Source: Chlorokybus atmophyticus
Taxonomy: Eukaryota; Streptophyta; Chlorokybophyceae; Chlorokybales; Chlorokybaceae
NCBI GenBank assembly: GCA_009103225.1
Contig: RHPI01002533.1
Location: 1,659,802-1,723,801 of the forward strand
Reading direction: 5' to 3'
DNA: 64,000 bases
Numbering within the stretch: the stretch's first letter is position 1; every line of letters starts with the position of its first letter. Shown here piece by piece: positions 35,758 through 47,259 of this stretch. The notes beneath the pieces were generated by a model. It was given only the letters and a program-made list of their open reading frames with translations. It was not told where the DNA came from and made no database searches. The translations under genes and the position numbers were made by a program.

Positions 35758-36604
35758 GGAGAGACACCTGACAGAAGAGGGAGGTGACCAAAAACCCCTG
35801 TAGTAACAATTGGTTTCCACTAGTACGTAGCGTGTATGTCACTACTTGTGTGTGACTGCTGTTTTGGTAGTTCAATTTGCACTCAATTGCGCATAGAGCA
35901 GTGATCCTGGTGCCCAGTCATCGAAGCGGCAATGGGCATTGCCGAACAGTCACAACGTGCTGTAGGTTTCCTGCACTCATTGGCACAAACATGCAATGCT
36001 AGGGCAAGCGAGTCGCTAACAACCACGCGCGCACAACTGCTGTGTAGAAGTGATAAGGAAGACCAAAAAACATATGCTACACACCGGATCAAAGTAAAGA
36101 AAGACAAGTAACAACATGAATAAAGCGCTTGTCCCATGTCAAGCAACAAATGAGTTGAGCAAACTCACCGTTCAGAAATCCTAGCGGTGACTCCAGCTCC
36201 GTCCTTCCCGATTTCAACCAATAAAAGACTCCAAGAGCCTTACGCACTACTCCTGATAGTGCACCTCTGCCAGCTGCACGCCTCCCCTCTCCCCGCCAAC
36301 CACGCCGGCACCGCCGCCGCCGTCGCCACTACCACCACCCTAAGCCTAGGGTTTGTTGGCGTTTCTGGCGATATCTGTGGACTACGATATCTACCTGTCG
36401 TAGATATCGCTCCCAGCGCGTGCGTTGCGTTTTTCGCTTCTATTATTAGAGCGCATTTGTGTGCCACGTGGGTTCAACAAACAGGCGGAGGCGGTGGCGG
36501 AGGCGGAGGACAAGGAGAAGGCGAAGGAGCCAGAGGAAAGGTTATAGGAGGAGGGGGAGGAGGGATTGGGGGAAAGGGGTTGTCAGTGTGTGTGGAGTGC
36601 TCAT
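35758..36604. promoter_or_regulatory. Intergenic region between divergent FPA-like (-) and coiled-coil (+) genes
   Basis: It contains a telo-box TAGGGTTT at 36347-36354 (orientation favouring the minus gene, but central) and a 10-bp-arm perfect hairpin CGATATCTAC...GTAGATATCG at 36385-36409. A GGA/GGC-rich stretch from 36480 to 36600 is a probable 5' UTR of the plus gene. Confidence 0.5.
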
Positions 36605-39090
36605 ATGGCGAGGCAAGAAGAGGAGGGTGCCCTTGGAGGGGAGGAAGCCGCGGCTGCTGTTGAGGAGTTCCTGTAAGTGCCTTCTAGTGGATTGGAGCTC
36701 TGTTTGAAACAATTCAAGCAATGCCTTGGGGGTTTTACAATTACTGGGTATGATGGGAGTGACTGCTCGTATTCATGCTCAGATGGCCAGGCCTACCTGC
36801 TGCTCATGTTAATGATACGCATTGGGAAGGTTGATTGAGCTCGTTGCGTTGATGTCACTCGTGTCTGGGAGACTTAAAGTTTATGTGTGAGACACTAACA
36901 CTTGTCATCCAAGAGCGAAAAGGATTGGTTGTTGATATATGGATCTGAGTAGGTCTGAGCTTGAGGAGCACAGGCGTGCGTGCGAGCGGTCCGGCAACTA
37001 CGTCGAGGCCGAGGTTGCCAAACACAGACTGCAAGAGCTCAAAGCACAGTAAGCAGTTTAGTGCCTCTTACAAACATGTGTACGCACACTGAGTGCCACT
37101 GACACACATATACACACATATACACATACATACACACATACATACAAACACGCACGAGCACACACACACGCACACGCTCACACCTCACAACAAAGGCTTG
37201 CGTGTCTCTGCAGTGAAGAAGTGCGTCGCAAAGAGGCTCTCAGAGCCCAGCAAGCTGCCGAGCGGGCCGTTCTGGAAGACTCTCACCGCACAGAGTTCGA
37301 GAGGGTACGCGCATTACAGATACATACACATCCTTGCATTCTATATATTATACATAATGACAATAGACATACTTGTGTACAACATACCCATGCAACAGTA
37401 TTTAATGCTCAGGTGCAAGCGCTGTGGGAGTCGCGCCTCGCCGAATACGCCATAAAGGCAACTGAGCTCGCACGCGCAATGGACTACAGACAAGTACGCT
37501 TTTAATGTGGTCATGTGGTCATGTGGATATGTTGTACACACGCAACACGCGAACAACATGTTGGGTACTAATACCTCAGTCATTGTGATTATGTTATACA
37601 CATACACATACACATGTGTGCAACATCTTTCCCTTCAGAATGAGGACCGATGCACGGCGTTGGCTGCACGTCAGCCCGGCCGTGTGGTTGGTAAGCGGCG
37701 TAGTGGTTCCATCACTGTTGGGTCAGGGGGGGGAGCCAACAGTATGCAAGGGGTGGGCAGCGCCAAAGTGGCGCAGCTAAGGAGAGTGCAGGAGACACTC
37801 GCCAAACGAATGGATTATGCGGAAGCACACCGCGTCAAGTGTCAAGCTGATCGCCTGGTAGGTTGGTGTTGTCGGTAGTGTTGTTGTGATTGGTGATGTT
37901 GGTGTTGTGGGGGGGTGATGTGTGGGTGTGGGTGTGTGATGTGTGTGCTTGCGTAGGAGGCGTTGGAGTTGGAGAAGTTGCTGGCGTTGCAGCAGGAGCA
38001 GATGGATGTGGTGGAGGAGAAGCTGCTGGTAAGAGACAGCAATAGAAAGGTTCTTCAACTTCTGCCTTACATCACTATATGCAGAATACAAACAGACACA
38101 CGCATGCACACGCGCACACATGCACATACGCGCATGCGCATGCGCACACGTACAGGCCTACCCCCAACCACACCCACCCACATCCCCCCACCCACACTTT
38201 GTATCGCAGAACCGGCAGAGGCAAGAGCAGCAGGTGCTAAGCATGCGCATCGAGAGCGGTCGCGAGGAGATCCGTCGCCAGCGCCAACTGGACCTAGAAA
38301 GGTAACACACCACACCTCCCATCACCGTGTTCGACACAACAACTCAACTGTGTACACACGCAAGCAGAGTGCTTCTGCGTTACCAGCACGCGCGGCTGTC
38401 CCTGGACAAGCACCAGGCGCGACAGAGGGCACACCTGGAGAAGGACGTGCGACGGCTGGGTGTACCAAACCAGTCTTTGTCACAGGTGAGGAGCTTGAAT
38501 GTCGCTGCATGCATGGGTGTGCATGAGCATGCGCGTGCATGCCCATATGTTTCTGTGTATGTGTGTACGTGGTGGGGTGTGTATGTGCATGTGTATACAT
38601 TCATAAACCCATGCATGTATGTGTACCTGTATGAGTGCAACTTGTGTAAATGTATGTGCACGCGTGTGCGTGTGCGTGCATGAACTTGCTTATGGTGCTG
38701 ATTTTACTTGATTATGCTCAGCCGAGGTCTACGGCGAGCAGCAGAGTTAGCTCAGCGTCAATACGCTCCAAGGCAGAGAGTCTGCAGCACGCACCCGCCA
38801 GTGACAGAGCAGAGTGGCTTGTTGGCGATAATGTGAGTGGCTGATATGTGCATTGACGTGTTGGGTGCAGTAATGTTGCTCAAGCTTTGTGACACACACG
38901 ACAGGTGTCCGTGAGTGCCCGGCGTGCGTCCGATTGCATGCCGTACACAAGCACCAAGAGCAGGTGTGAAGTGGTCTTGTTGGCGCTTGTGTGTGCTACT
39001 CACTGTAAACTGGCGCTAATTGATTGTTGAACTTGCGTCGTGTTCAGTAGTTATGCGACAATGGCAATCCGCGTACCAAGTGGCAGATGA
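36605..39090 (+). CDS. Coiled-coil protein, function unknown
   Basis: Eleven exons: 36605-36672, 36953-37048, 37214-37304, 37413-37493, 37639-37857, 37957-38028, 38210-38301, 38368-38485, 38722-38832, 38905-38963, 39048-39090; 1050 nt, 349 residues, every phase consistent. The protein is mostly charged helix: SELEEHRRACERSGNYVEAE, KHRLQELKAQ, RRKEALRAQQAAERAVLE, HRTEFERVQALWESRLAEYA, MDYAEAHRVKCQADRLEALE and MRIESGREEIRRQRQLDLER. A Ser-rich tail (STASSRVSSASIRSKAES) follows. Similar repetitive D/N-Y-x-x-A and R-x-L-x-x-L patterns occur in conserved protist and ciliary coiled-coil proteins, but I cannot assign a family. Introns are unusually rich in AC/TG microsatellites. Confidence 0.85.
37099..37190. 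repeat. AC/CACATA-type microsatellite in an intron
   Basis: Imperfect CA-rich tract with ACACATAT and CACACG variants, within the intron before 37214. Confidence 0.85.
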
Positions 39091-40155
39091 TACACAAGGT
39101 CAACATCCTATATACACCAGGTTGGGTACAATTGCTGTACTTGATGTACTTTATGAGGCCTACACATAGCCAATATACAGTCTTGTAGCTTGCTGTTACA
39201 TATCATACGATATAAAGCTTTATGCACTGCTCTGCTGCTTTGCATTTCAAGTTGTATATATTGCAAGCAGCTTGACCAGCACAAGCGAGCATGACACACA
39301 TCTTGTTGGCATTAACATGCTGTGACTGTTGCTTGGTTGTACTGCTGCACGTTATAGTCAGCCATAAACAACCTATTCGCCATGCAAAAGTAGGTTTCAA
39401 GCAACAATGCAACAGTGTACAACTGGTTACTCATTGTGACACAACTGATTAGACTAGAATGTGCATTGTAATACTATGGTCACAGCAGAGTTCATGACCA
39501 CCTCAAAGTAGTGCCAGTACATCTATATGGCCGCGGGGAGTGCCCTATCAGAATGAGAACTTCACCGGATATTACCATATTTGATAAGGTGGCATTGTTT
39601 GTGGCGGTTACTTAGGGATACATCAGCTTTGCAATAATGTTGGCGAGTTGATTATCGTCTACTAGTTTGTGGGAGGTGCAAGACACAACATTTATAGTTA
39701 TTGGAAATGAAGAAATTTTGTTGGTACTTAACCTTGTGTCTGGCCCTTTGCCTACCCCGTGCGTGATTACCACAGCTGGGAGTTTCTATTGAGCTACCAA
39801 CACTCACCCAAGGCATGCTGCCACTCTCATTGAGCAGCACAAGTTGCGTTAGCGCATAAATTGTTGCAACACGGCCAGTGCAGCAGACTCATCGTCAATG
39901 CGATCTGCAAAGGAGCAACTCTGACATGCAGTCCACTGCTGCACTCATGAATGCAAACATTGAGGACACGCATTGCAAACTCAGCAGAGGCAAACACATC
40001 ATATGATAATCGCCACCGGGGTCCACAACAGATGGCAAATGACAGTGGCAGTCTGTTGCGCTCTTGTACAACGCAATGAGTGGGAGAGCAACTTGGTACA
40101 CCATGCACACGGCTAACAGGGAACTTGTACAACTGCGCTCGTAAATGCTGCTTGC
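39091..40155. other. Convergent 3' flanks, no gene seen
   Basis: About 1 kb between the coiled-coil gene and P2. Short ORFs only, no motifs, no RNA gene recognised. Confidence 0.5.
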
Positions 40156-40917
40156 CTAGTCGAACAAGCTGAAGCCCATGTCCTGTACACAAAACACAAA
40201 CGAGATGTCAGTCATGTTGTCAAGAACTGTCCAGCGATAACACTTAAATGAACTTGTGATCATTGCCACTGAGCGCAGCGACGTCCACTATTAATCTGCA
40301 TTTTCTGATGTAGTAAACTACAAATGCATGTACCTAGACAAAGACAATGATACATCTTTACAAAAGCTCAGCAGCGACAGCATGCAGCGAAGACAGCACA
40401 CCATAATTCTAGAAACTCCAGACGATGTGTAAATTGTCAATGATGTGCGATTTGTGGTAATGAGCGTGAACTTACATCGTCTGACTCCTCCTTCTCTTCT
40501 TCCTTCTTCTCCTCCTCGGCAGGGGCAGCGCCGCCGCCAGCAGCAGCACCACCACCGCCGCCACCACCGCCGCCGGAGGCCATGCCGCCGGACGGCACGG
40601 AGGCGAGCTTGCTCTGGCCGGAGGCGATCACCTCGTTGATGTCCTTGCCGTCGAGCTCCGACAGCAGCTTCTCTATCCTCTCATCTTCGGCCTCAATGCC
40701 GACTGCACACCAACAATCATCAGCACATCCACACTCACACCCACGCAATCTACACCCGTACCTATACCCACAGCAACATCCACCACGACCACACCCACAA
40801 TGAGGACCAGCAGGGCGGACAAGGCTTACCTGAGCTGAGGATGCCCTTGATGTCCTCGGCGTTGGGGGCCGACTTGCCGCCCAGGACCGCCAGGAGGTAC
40901 GCCGCGATGACCCGCAT
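40156..40917 (-). CDS. RPLP2: 60S acidic ribosomal protein P2
   Basis: Three exons: 40917-40830, 40702-40476, 40182-40156; 342 nt, 113 residues, the standard P2 length. The N-terminus [15 protein letters not shown] and [12 protein letters not shown] are typical of P2, followed by [20 protein letters not shown], a Gly/Ala hinge and an [14 protein letters not shown] run. The last exon encodes only DMGFSLFD and the stop, the universal P-stalk C-terminal peptide. P1/P2 dimers on P0 recruit and activate translational GTPases. A telo-box (TAGGGTTT on the + strand at 40963-40970) lies 46 bp upstream of the start. Confidence 0.97.
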
Positions 40918-41684
40918 GGTGGCTGCTGCGCCGGGGACAGCGGCGGCGGCGGCGGCGGCGGCTAGGGTTTCAAGCCCCAAGCAAAGAGACCAACATCTGC
41001 AGTCGGCCGGCGGCTGTAAGCTAACCGACACACCGTCAGATCTAACCAGCACACCTTGGACATCCAGTTCTTGTCGCTAATCAACCAACGATATCGGCAA
41101 ATAACACGGTTAATCGTTTGGGGCCGATGTGTCATGTAACACGCCCAAAGGGGTTCCTCTTGTGAGTACCAGGTAGCAACTCAATGGGCAATGGTTTCAT
41201 GAATGCAGCTCAGCGTCTCACGGTTAGGCTTGGCACGGATATCGAAGCGACTTCTTGCTCCCTTGCGCCGCGACGTACGGGATGATGTCGCAAGGTCACG
41301 TGCGCAGTTACAGACAACAGCGTCAGGAGCAGTATCAATGCAACGTATATATTTTTGGGGCGTGGGCGCGGAGGCTGGCGACAACAACGACGACAGGGAC
41401 AACAAAGAGAACCCCAACGACGGTTGCTGGTGAAATCTGCAGCCAGCTTGGAACCTGCGAGGTATATGTTTGAGGGCAGGAGCGCGTACGTAGGTTGCAA
41501 CTGCGTCATCCAATGCAGCGTTTCTGCAGCATAAGGCGGCAGTCAGTTCTCTGGCTGTAGTGTTGCCGTGCATGAACAGGGCAAGTAGCGTAAGTAGTAT
41601 CAGCGTAAGTTGAGGCTTTTGGTGCAAGTACTATGTTGAGTTGCTGTTGAGTAGCTAGGTAATATGTGTGTTGGTTAGCAAGAG
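40918..41684. promoter_or_regulatory. Intergenic region between divergent P2 (-) and 5-phosphatase (+) genes
   Basis: The P2-proximal part has a GGC run and the telo-box at 40963-40970. No gene is recognised; minus-strand ORFs at 41181-41627 lack motifs. Confidence 0.5.
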
Positions 41685-44609
41685 ATGTCACGCTCTTCAG
41701 AAGAGCAGCTGCCAAACTTTCTGCCCTCTCCCCTGTATGCTAGTCTCTCCCCTCCACCTCCTCCTCCTCCTCCACCTCCACCTCCCTCAAACCCTAACCC
41801 TAACAACACTACCACCAATGGTGCCACGCGCGGTGGAGAGCGACTGGCACCGCTAGCACTCACGCCGTCTGGAGCACCACTCAGACCCACACTCTCCCCA
41901 TCAGAAAGGTGAGCGTGTGACGTTGTGTATGTATATTTGCGTGTGCGAGCAGACGAGGGCGCGTGCGTGCATGCGTGTGCACTTGTGCGTCTGTATCATG
42001 CAACTACACTGCAAGTCAACTGTAGTCAGTACGTACACACGACAATTGACAGGAGAAAATCCTGTCTGCGTTCGTAGTTTGCTTGAGTACACGACCATGC
42101 ATTGATGTTGGTTTCTGCAACTTGTAGACTACTGCATAGTGATACCATTCATCTCTTGGTGATTATGTTTCATGCAGAGATGACCTTCTCCGCTCGCTTA
42201 GATCAGCGTTGAGTCCCGAATGGGTTCCACCCTCATCCTCCCAAACAAGTCCCCACCCGAACCCCAACACCAGACCCGAACCCGGTCCGGGACCCAGTTC
42301 CTCTTGCACCACATCACCTGGGACCCAACCCAACCCAAGGATGGAACCCTCCGATTCCCGCACGCAATCCCCTCACAGTCCCGCAAAAAGTCCAAACAAG
42401 AACAAGATTCCCAATCGCACTCCTCGTCCCAGCGATGGCAAGTCCTGGGACAGGCCTAAGGGTGACGATGATAGTGAGAGGCCGAGCACGAGCGGGCAGC
42501 ACGAAGAGAGCGAGACCACATTCTCGCAGCTGCGCGTGCGCACGAAGTCCCCGGAGAAGCCGCTGTCGCCTATCCCAAACCATGTCCTTCATGAGTCAGG
42601 ATCGTTCGGCGATGAAAGGTCCCCAAAACATGTCCGTTCTGCGCTTGCGCTCCTAGGACCCAATCGCCGGCTGAGCGTTTACATCGTCACCTGGAACATG
42701 AATGCAAAGGTGCAAAAGTAGTGTACATGCGTCTCAGAGTGCTCACGCAGTCTCACACATGCTTGTGCATGCACACGTGGACATGTGGGCCCATTCATGC
42801 ACGCAGGAACGCACACGTGCTCATCGACGAGTGCATGCGGGTGCACACACATACACACATGCACGCCCACGCACGCCCACACGCACACATTGACACTTGT
42901 TCCCTCCAGGTGCCAGCAGGGTCTTTGGACCCATTGGTGGGGTCTCTGGCGCACGACTTGTGCGCCTTTGGGACGCAGGAGGCCCCGCTGTCCGGAGGTG
43001 CGGCCTGGTGTGCAGCTCTTGAGGACGCTCTCGGCCCAGGCTACAGGTATGACATCATGTTGTTGTGCATGATGTTGGTGTTGTGGTTGTGGTTGACTCA
43101 TGTGGGGCCTTGTGTCAATAGGAAGGTGGCGTTTGTGGGGTTGATGGGCATACAACTGGCGGTGTACATGCGTGCGCAACTGGTGTCTCTTGTGTCTGGT
43201 GAGTGTCAGCCTCTTGTTCTGATGTTTGCAAGGAGTACTTATGCATTCAATGTTTGACATGTCATCTTTCCTGCAGAGGTGCGCACGGATGCAGTTGCGA
43301 CGGGTATTGGCAACATGTTGGGCAACAAAGGGGGTGTCGGGGTGAAGCTGAGAATAGCCAACGCAAGCTTCGTATTCATAAACGCACACTTTGCCGGTAT
43401 GCACAAATGTGGTGCCACGACCACGACCACGCACACGCACACGCACACGCACACGCACACGCACACGCGAACATACATACATGGCTTTTTTTTTTTAGTA
43501 TACTCACAAGTTCACGTGTTCTTCCACACAGCTCATCAAGAGAATGTATCCGAGCGCAACGAAGACTTCCGCCGCATAAAGTCCGAGCTCTTCTCTTCCA
43601 AAAAGGACCCACACAACAATAATAGCAACACCCACAAGCAACCCAAGTCCCCGTGTCTGCCGTCGAGGAGGGGTCCCAAGGTCGCTCCAGCGCCAGCCGG
43701 GGCCGACTCCAGGACCTCCCCCCTGTCCCCAGCAAAGGATCATGAATGGGAACGGGAACGGGAACGGGAACGGGATGCGACAGCTGGCGCGGATGCAGCT
43801 TTCTGGATGGGTGACCTGAACTACAGAGTGGAAGGGAACCGGAAGGGTGCGGACTTGCTGCTTGAATCAGCCATGTATGAGGTGAGCAAAGCACCAACAG
43901 CTTGGCTGGTTTGGTTGTCAATGCAAACTAAGGTGCTGCATTCGCAATAGATAACTTGCAATCGCCCATATGCCAAAGATACATGACTGGCGGTATGCTG
44001 GCTCCTCCTGTGACTGTGCTGATGGGTGTGTCGCCGCACAGGCTTTAAGAGCCAACGACCAGCTGTTGAGAGAGCGCGCAGCAGGGGCGGTGTTCGCAGG
44101 CTGGCACGAGGGACCTTTGGAGTTCGCGCCCACGTACAAGTACGATCCGGGCACCGAGCGATACGACTCCTCACCCAAGGTATGCTGACCTCTCAACTTG
44201 CAACCCAACAATATGAGCAACATCACAAACACCACCACCAACAACAACAACGAAGACAACAGCGACAACGTAGCTATCATTAACAAAGATAGCAGTGACA
44301 TGTGGTTGTGTTGCTACAGCAACAACACCGCCAACACCAACATTACCATTACCAACAACACCATCATGATCTCGTACGCAGGCACGGGTGCCCAGCTGGA
44401 CCGACAGGATTTTATTCCGGTGGCAGTCTCCCGGGACGACAGTCTCACTCCTGCGCTACGGGCCGTTGCACGACCCGTCGCTGGACGCAACGGCGGTCCT
44501 GCGCTGCAGCGACCACCGCCCCGTAGCAGCTGAGTTCGCTGTGGGACTCCCGCGGGTAGAGTATCTCGGCACGCCGCGGGCGCGGAAAAATGGGTGTGGG
44601 GTGCAGTAG
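41685..44609 (+). CDS. Inositol polyphosphate / phosphoinositide 5-phosphatase
   Basis: Eight exons: 41685-41908, 42178-42709, 42910-43046, 43122-43198, 43277-43396, 43532-43881, 44042-44179, 44382-44609; 1806 nt, 601 residues, all phases fit. The N-terminal 200 residues are Pro/Ser-rich, with a run of about 13 prolines. The catalytic domain then follows: [92 protein letters not shown] and [11 protein letters not shown]. These are the Mg2+-dependent 5-phosphatase signatures (WxxDLNYR; PxWxDRIL; SDHRPV). Such enzymes remove the 5-phosphate from PI(4,5)P2, PI(3,4,5)P3 or soluble inositol phosphates; the substrate cannot be told. Between conserved segments lies a low-complexity insertion of about 60 residues with an ERERERER run. 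No CAAX box is seen. Confidence 0.94.
43429..43472. repeat. (CACACG)n microsatellite in a 5-phosphatase intron
   Basis: Tandem ACGCAC/ACACGC hexamers followed by a T-run, between exons 5 and 6. Confidence 0.9.
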
Positions 44610-45295
44610 AGGAGCAGTAGATAGATGGTTGTTGGACACTTAGGTAATGGTCGTAAGAATGAACATATACAGTATGCGTGCAACAAACATTACAGAGAGG
44701 ATGAATACATAGAGGGATATGTATAGGTTACCAACAAGACATACATACGTACAAGCCCGTATATAGAAGGCAGAGGTTTCACATGCAATGGCAGACATGT
44801 CCGGCGCTGGTCTGCATGTAAGGAGGAGATAACCACGGTTAGGTCAACAGACTGTGCAATGTCTTGCCATGCCCACCTCGTGTTTAAAGATGAGTTGTAT
44901 CTAAGCTGCTGAGCCGTATGACAAGTAGTAACCATACGCATGTACTGGTGAGCGCTCCACTACCAACATACTCGCAAGATCTCTTCAGCAGCTGGTCAGG
45001 CCACTTGATTGCTGCTCGCTTAGTAGTGTAGACCAACCACAATCATGCTGACACGCTTATGCAATCCTCAATCAGTGGCGCAATGCCCACGATAGCATGC
45101 CATCTTTTCTCTGTTCAAGGAGAGACCACGAGCTGCTGTCGAATAAATGCCATGCATGACCCTTGGGTATACTGCAGCATTAGGCAATGGTCCCCAGAAA
45201 TATGGCAGTCAAGGGTGCAATAGCTGTGCATACATATGATCAAAGTAATTGTGGTGCTTTCATGTGCTTTCAGCATGCAACACATGAAGGTTGTG
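44610..45295. other. Convergent 3' flanks, no gene seen
   Basis: Between the 5-phosphatase stop and the TlyA-like stop. Nothing recognisable. Confidence 0.5.
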
Positions 45296-47149
45296 TCACG
45301 CTGCGTCTTTACGAGTGAAGTGTGCAAGAAACTCTTGGTTCCCATCTGTTCCCTTTGTCGGTGATGGTAACCAGCCATGGTTGGTGAAACCTCGAGAAGT
45401 GATACCACCAACCACCCGCGAAATCACCTGGAGCCAAGTGGAATTGGGTTATGCAAGCCTCATTGGCACATCACCACTGTCTCTTTGATCAAAGAGACAG
45501 TGGTGGACTTCATACCTCATCGTGCACATGTGCATCTCGCACTATTCCGCCTTTGCCAACCTGCAATGTGATGGGGGTCACCAAATGCTGCACGAGCAAA
45601 ACCAGCAAGCATCAACCACGAGGACTTGTGTGTTAAGGTACCTGCTCTCGTCTTGCCTCAAACTGAGGTTTAATCAACACAACAAGGTCACCGCCCGGCT
45701 TCAAAACCGCCGCAACTGCATCCATAACCTGCAAAGTCATTAGCACATCAGCAAGCATGCTGCAACAAGCGTGGAAACATGATCTCTGCAGAACATACGT
45801 GAGTGAGGTGCTCACCAGCAGGACTGAGATGAAGGAGAGGTCCAAGGTCACCATGTCCACTGGCTCTGGCAGCTCCCGCAAATGCCGCAGGTTTGTCCGC
45901 TCCATCACCACAACCCTGCTGTCGTTGCGTATCTTGTCACACACCTGCCGTGTGATGATCAGAGTCGTACCCACAACCCGTCATTGGCAGCAATATTGAT
46001 ATGCTTGACCCACACGGCCTGTTGCACACACCTGGCCATAGCCTACATCAACTCCGTATACATGAGCGGCACCGCGCTGCAGAAGGCAGTCAGTGAAGCC
46101 GCCTGTGGACAAGCCTGCATCCATGACTACCTGCACAAGCATTGTTAGCGATTGCTACACAGTGTGCATCAAGCAAACAGCTATTTCTCAAACCTTGCTA
46201 GACACATCGATGCCAAAGTGATCGAGCGCGCTTTCAAGCTTGAAGCCTGCCCTGCGTCCACCAGTGAGTGGGGGAAGGGAGCAGTATGAGGGCATGTATT
46301 GTCAACATGTTATGCAAACAGACCTGCAAACAAACTTGGGCTCTTCGGCAAACACTTCCACAATCGCAGCGAATGAAGTTGGGGATCCCGCCTTGGTTAC
46401 TGGCACGCCATCCACCCGCACTTTGCCTGCATTGTATGGTAACTCTTCACGGTTAGTGCATGCTGTTGGGGCCTAGTAGCTTGCTCATACTCTGTAGCAC
46501 AGTGTTGTACAGGACCAAATTAATGCATGTAAGGGCACACTTGCCTTGCAGTATCCAGGATTGAATGATTGTGCGGCTCCGGTTGGGGTGCAGCTCCAAG
46601 CACACTTCGTCCAAGCGCCGTTTTCTTGGCTTCTTTTGCCTGCATGACAGGGTTTGCTTTGAGTCTATAAGCTGCTTCCAGTCAATGCACTGCTGTGTCA
46701 AAGCCCATTCAGCAAGCAGAAAACATGCGAAGCATGCGGCTGACGCTGCATTGTCGACTCGACGTATGAAAGGCAACTAGCTGGGGTTTACCGAAAAAAA
46801 TAATAAAACCTTAGAATCGTCACAAGCAGCCTAAGCTAGCACACAACCAACGACCACTGTTCAGCGGCAGCATGTGGTGGCAACTGTTGCTTCACACTTA
46901 CGATTCCGATGGCGATGGCGGTGGCACAGTGGCTGCATCTGCTGCTTCCTGTGCCTCAGAAGAAGGCCTCTCAAGCGTGCATACAATGCCAGTGCACGGA
47001 GAGAGCACTGCCCGTCTGGGGCGGCTCTGTGCTGTTCGCCGCCTGTTGCTCATCCAGCCGGACAGCCCGGAGGGTTCCGGCGCAGCAGCAGCTGTTTGAG
47101 CTTGCACCAGCAGCGCCGTCGCTGCTACCATCCCCGCCGACGCCACCAA
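45296..47149 (-). CDS. TlyA/hemolysin-family rRNA 2'-O-methyltransferase, probably organellar
   Basis: Nine exons: 47149-46902, 46639-46545, 46426-46336, 46251-46194, 46130-46032, 45944-45816, 45728-45642, 45560-45516, 45427-45296; 984 nt, 327 residues. After about 85 Ala/Ser/Arg-rich residues (possible plastid or mitochondrial transit peptide) comes an S4 RNA-binding domain ([30 protein letters not shown]). The Rossmann methyltransferase follows: [66 protein letters not shown] and [11 protein letters not shown]. The Lys, Asp, Lys and Glu of AGFKL, LDLSF, LIKPQ and TEGNQE fit the K-D-K-E tetrad of TlyA. The bacterial enzyme 2'-O-methylates 16S/23S rRNA, so this protein probably modifies organellar rRNA (inference). 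The second intron (46544-46427) has a GC donor. The gene is head-to-head with the RUN/PX gene, 110 bp apart. Confidence 0.92.
45472..45505. repeat. Perfect 34-bp palindrome in an 88-nt intron
   Basis: CACCACTGTCTCTTTGA at 45472-45488 is followed directly by its exact reverse complement at 45489-45505, without a spacer, inside the TlyA-like intron 45515-45428. Confidence 0.9.
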
Positions 47150-47259
47150 TCACCACAACGACGGCAACTACACTAGCGACGCCGCTAGCATTAGCTTGAA
47201 AGCTATACGCAAACATCTGCACCGACACCGACAAGCTGGTTGATGTCGGCGACGGGGAC
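47150..47259. promoter_or_regulatory. Very short divergent promoter region
   Basis: Only 110 bp separate the start codons of the TlyA-like (-) and RUN/PX (+) genes. No TATA box is obvious; transcription start sites must lie here or within the neighbour. Confidence 0.5.

Noticed and set aside
36187-36663. 158-residue plus-strand ORF before the coiled-coil gene
   Set aside because: Composition follows a GGA/GGC-rich leader; the coiled-coil gene starts within it in another frame with splice-supported phase.
42679-43482. 267-residue minus-strand ORF rich in Val/Arg and His repeats
   Set aside because: It spans exons and AC/TG microsatellite introns of the 5-phosphatase gene on the other strand; its repeats are microsatellite translation.
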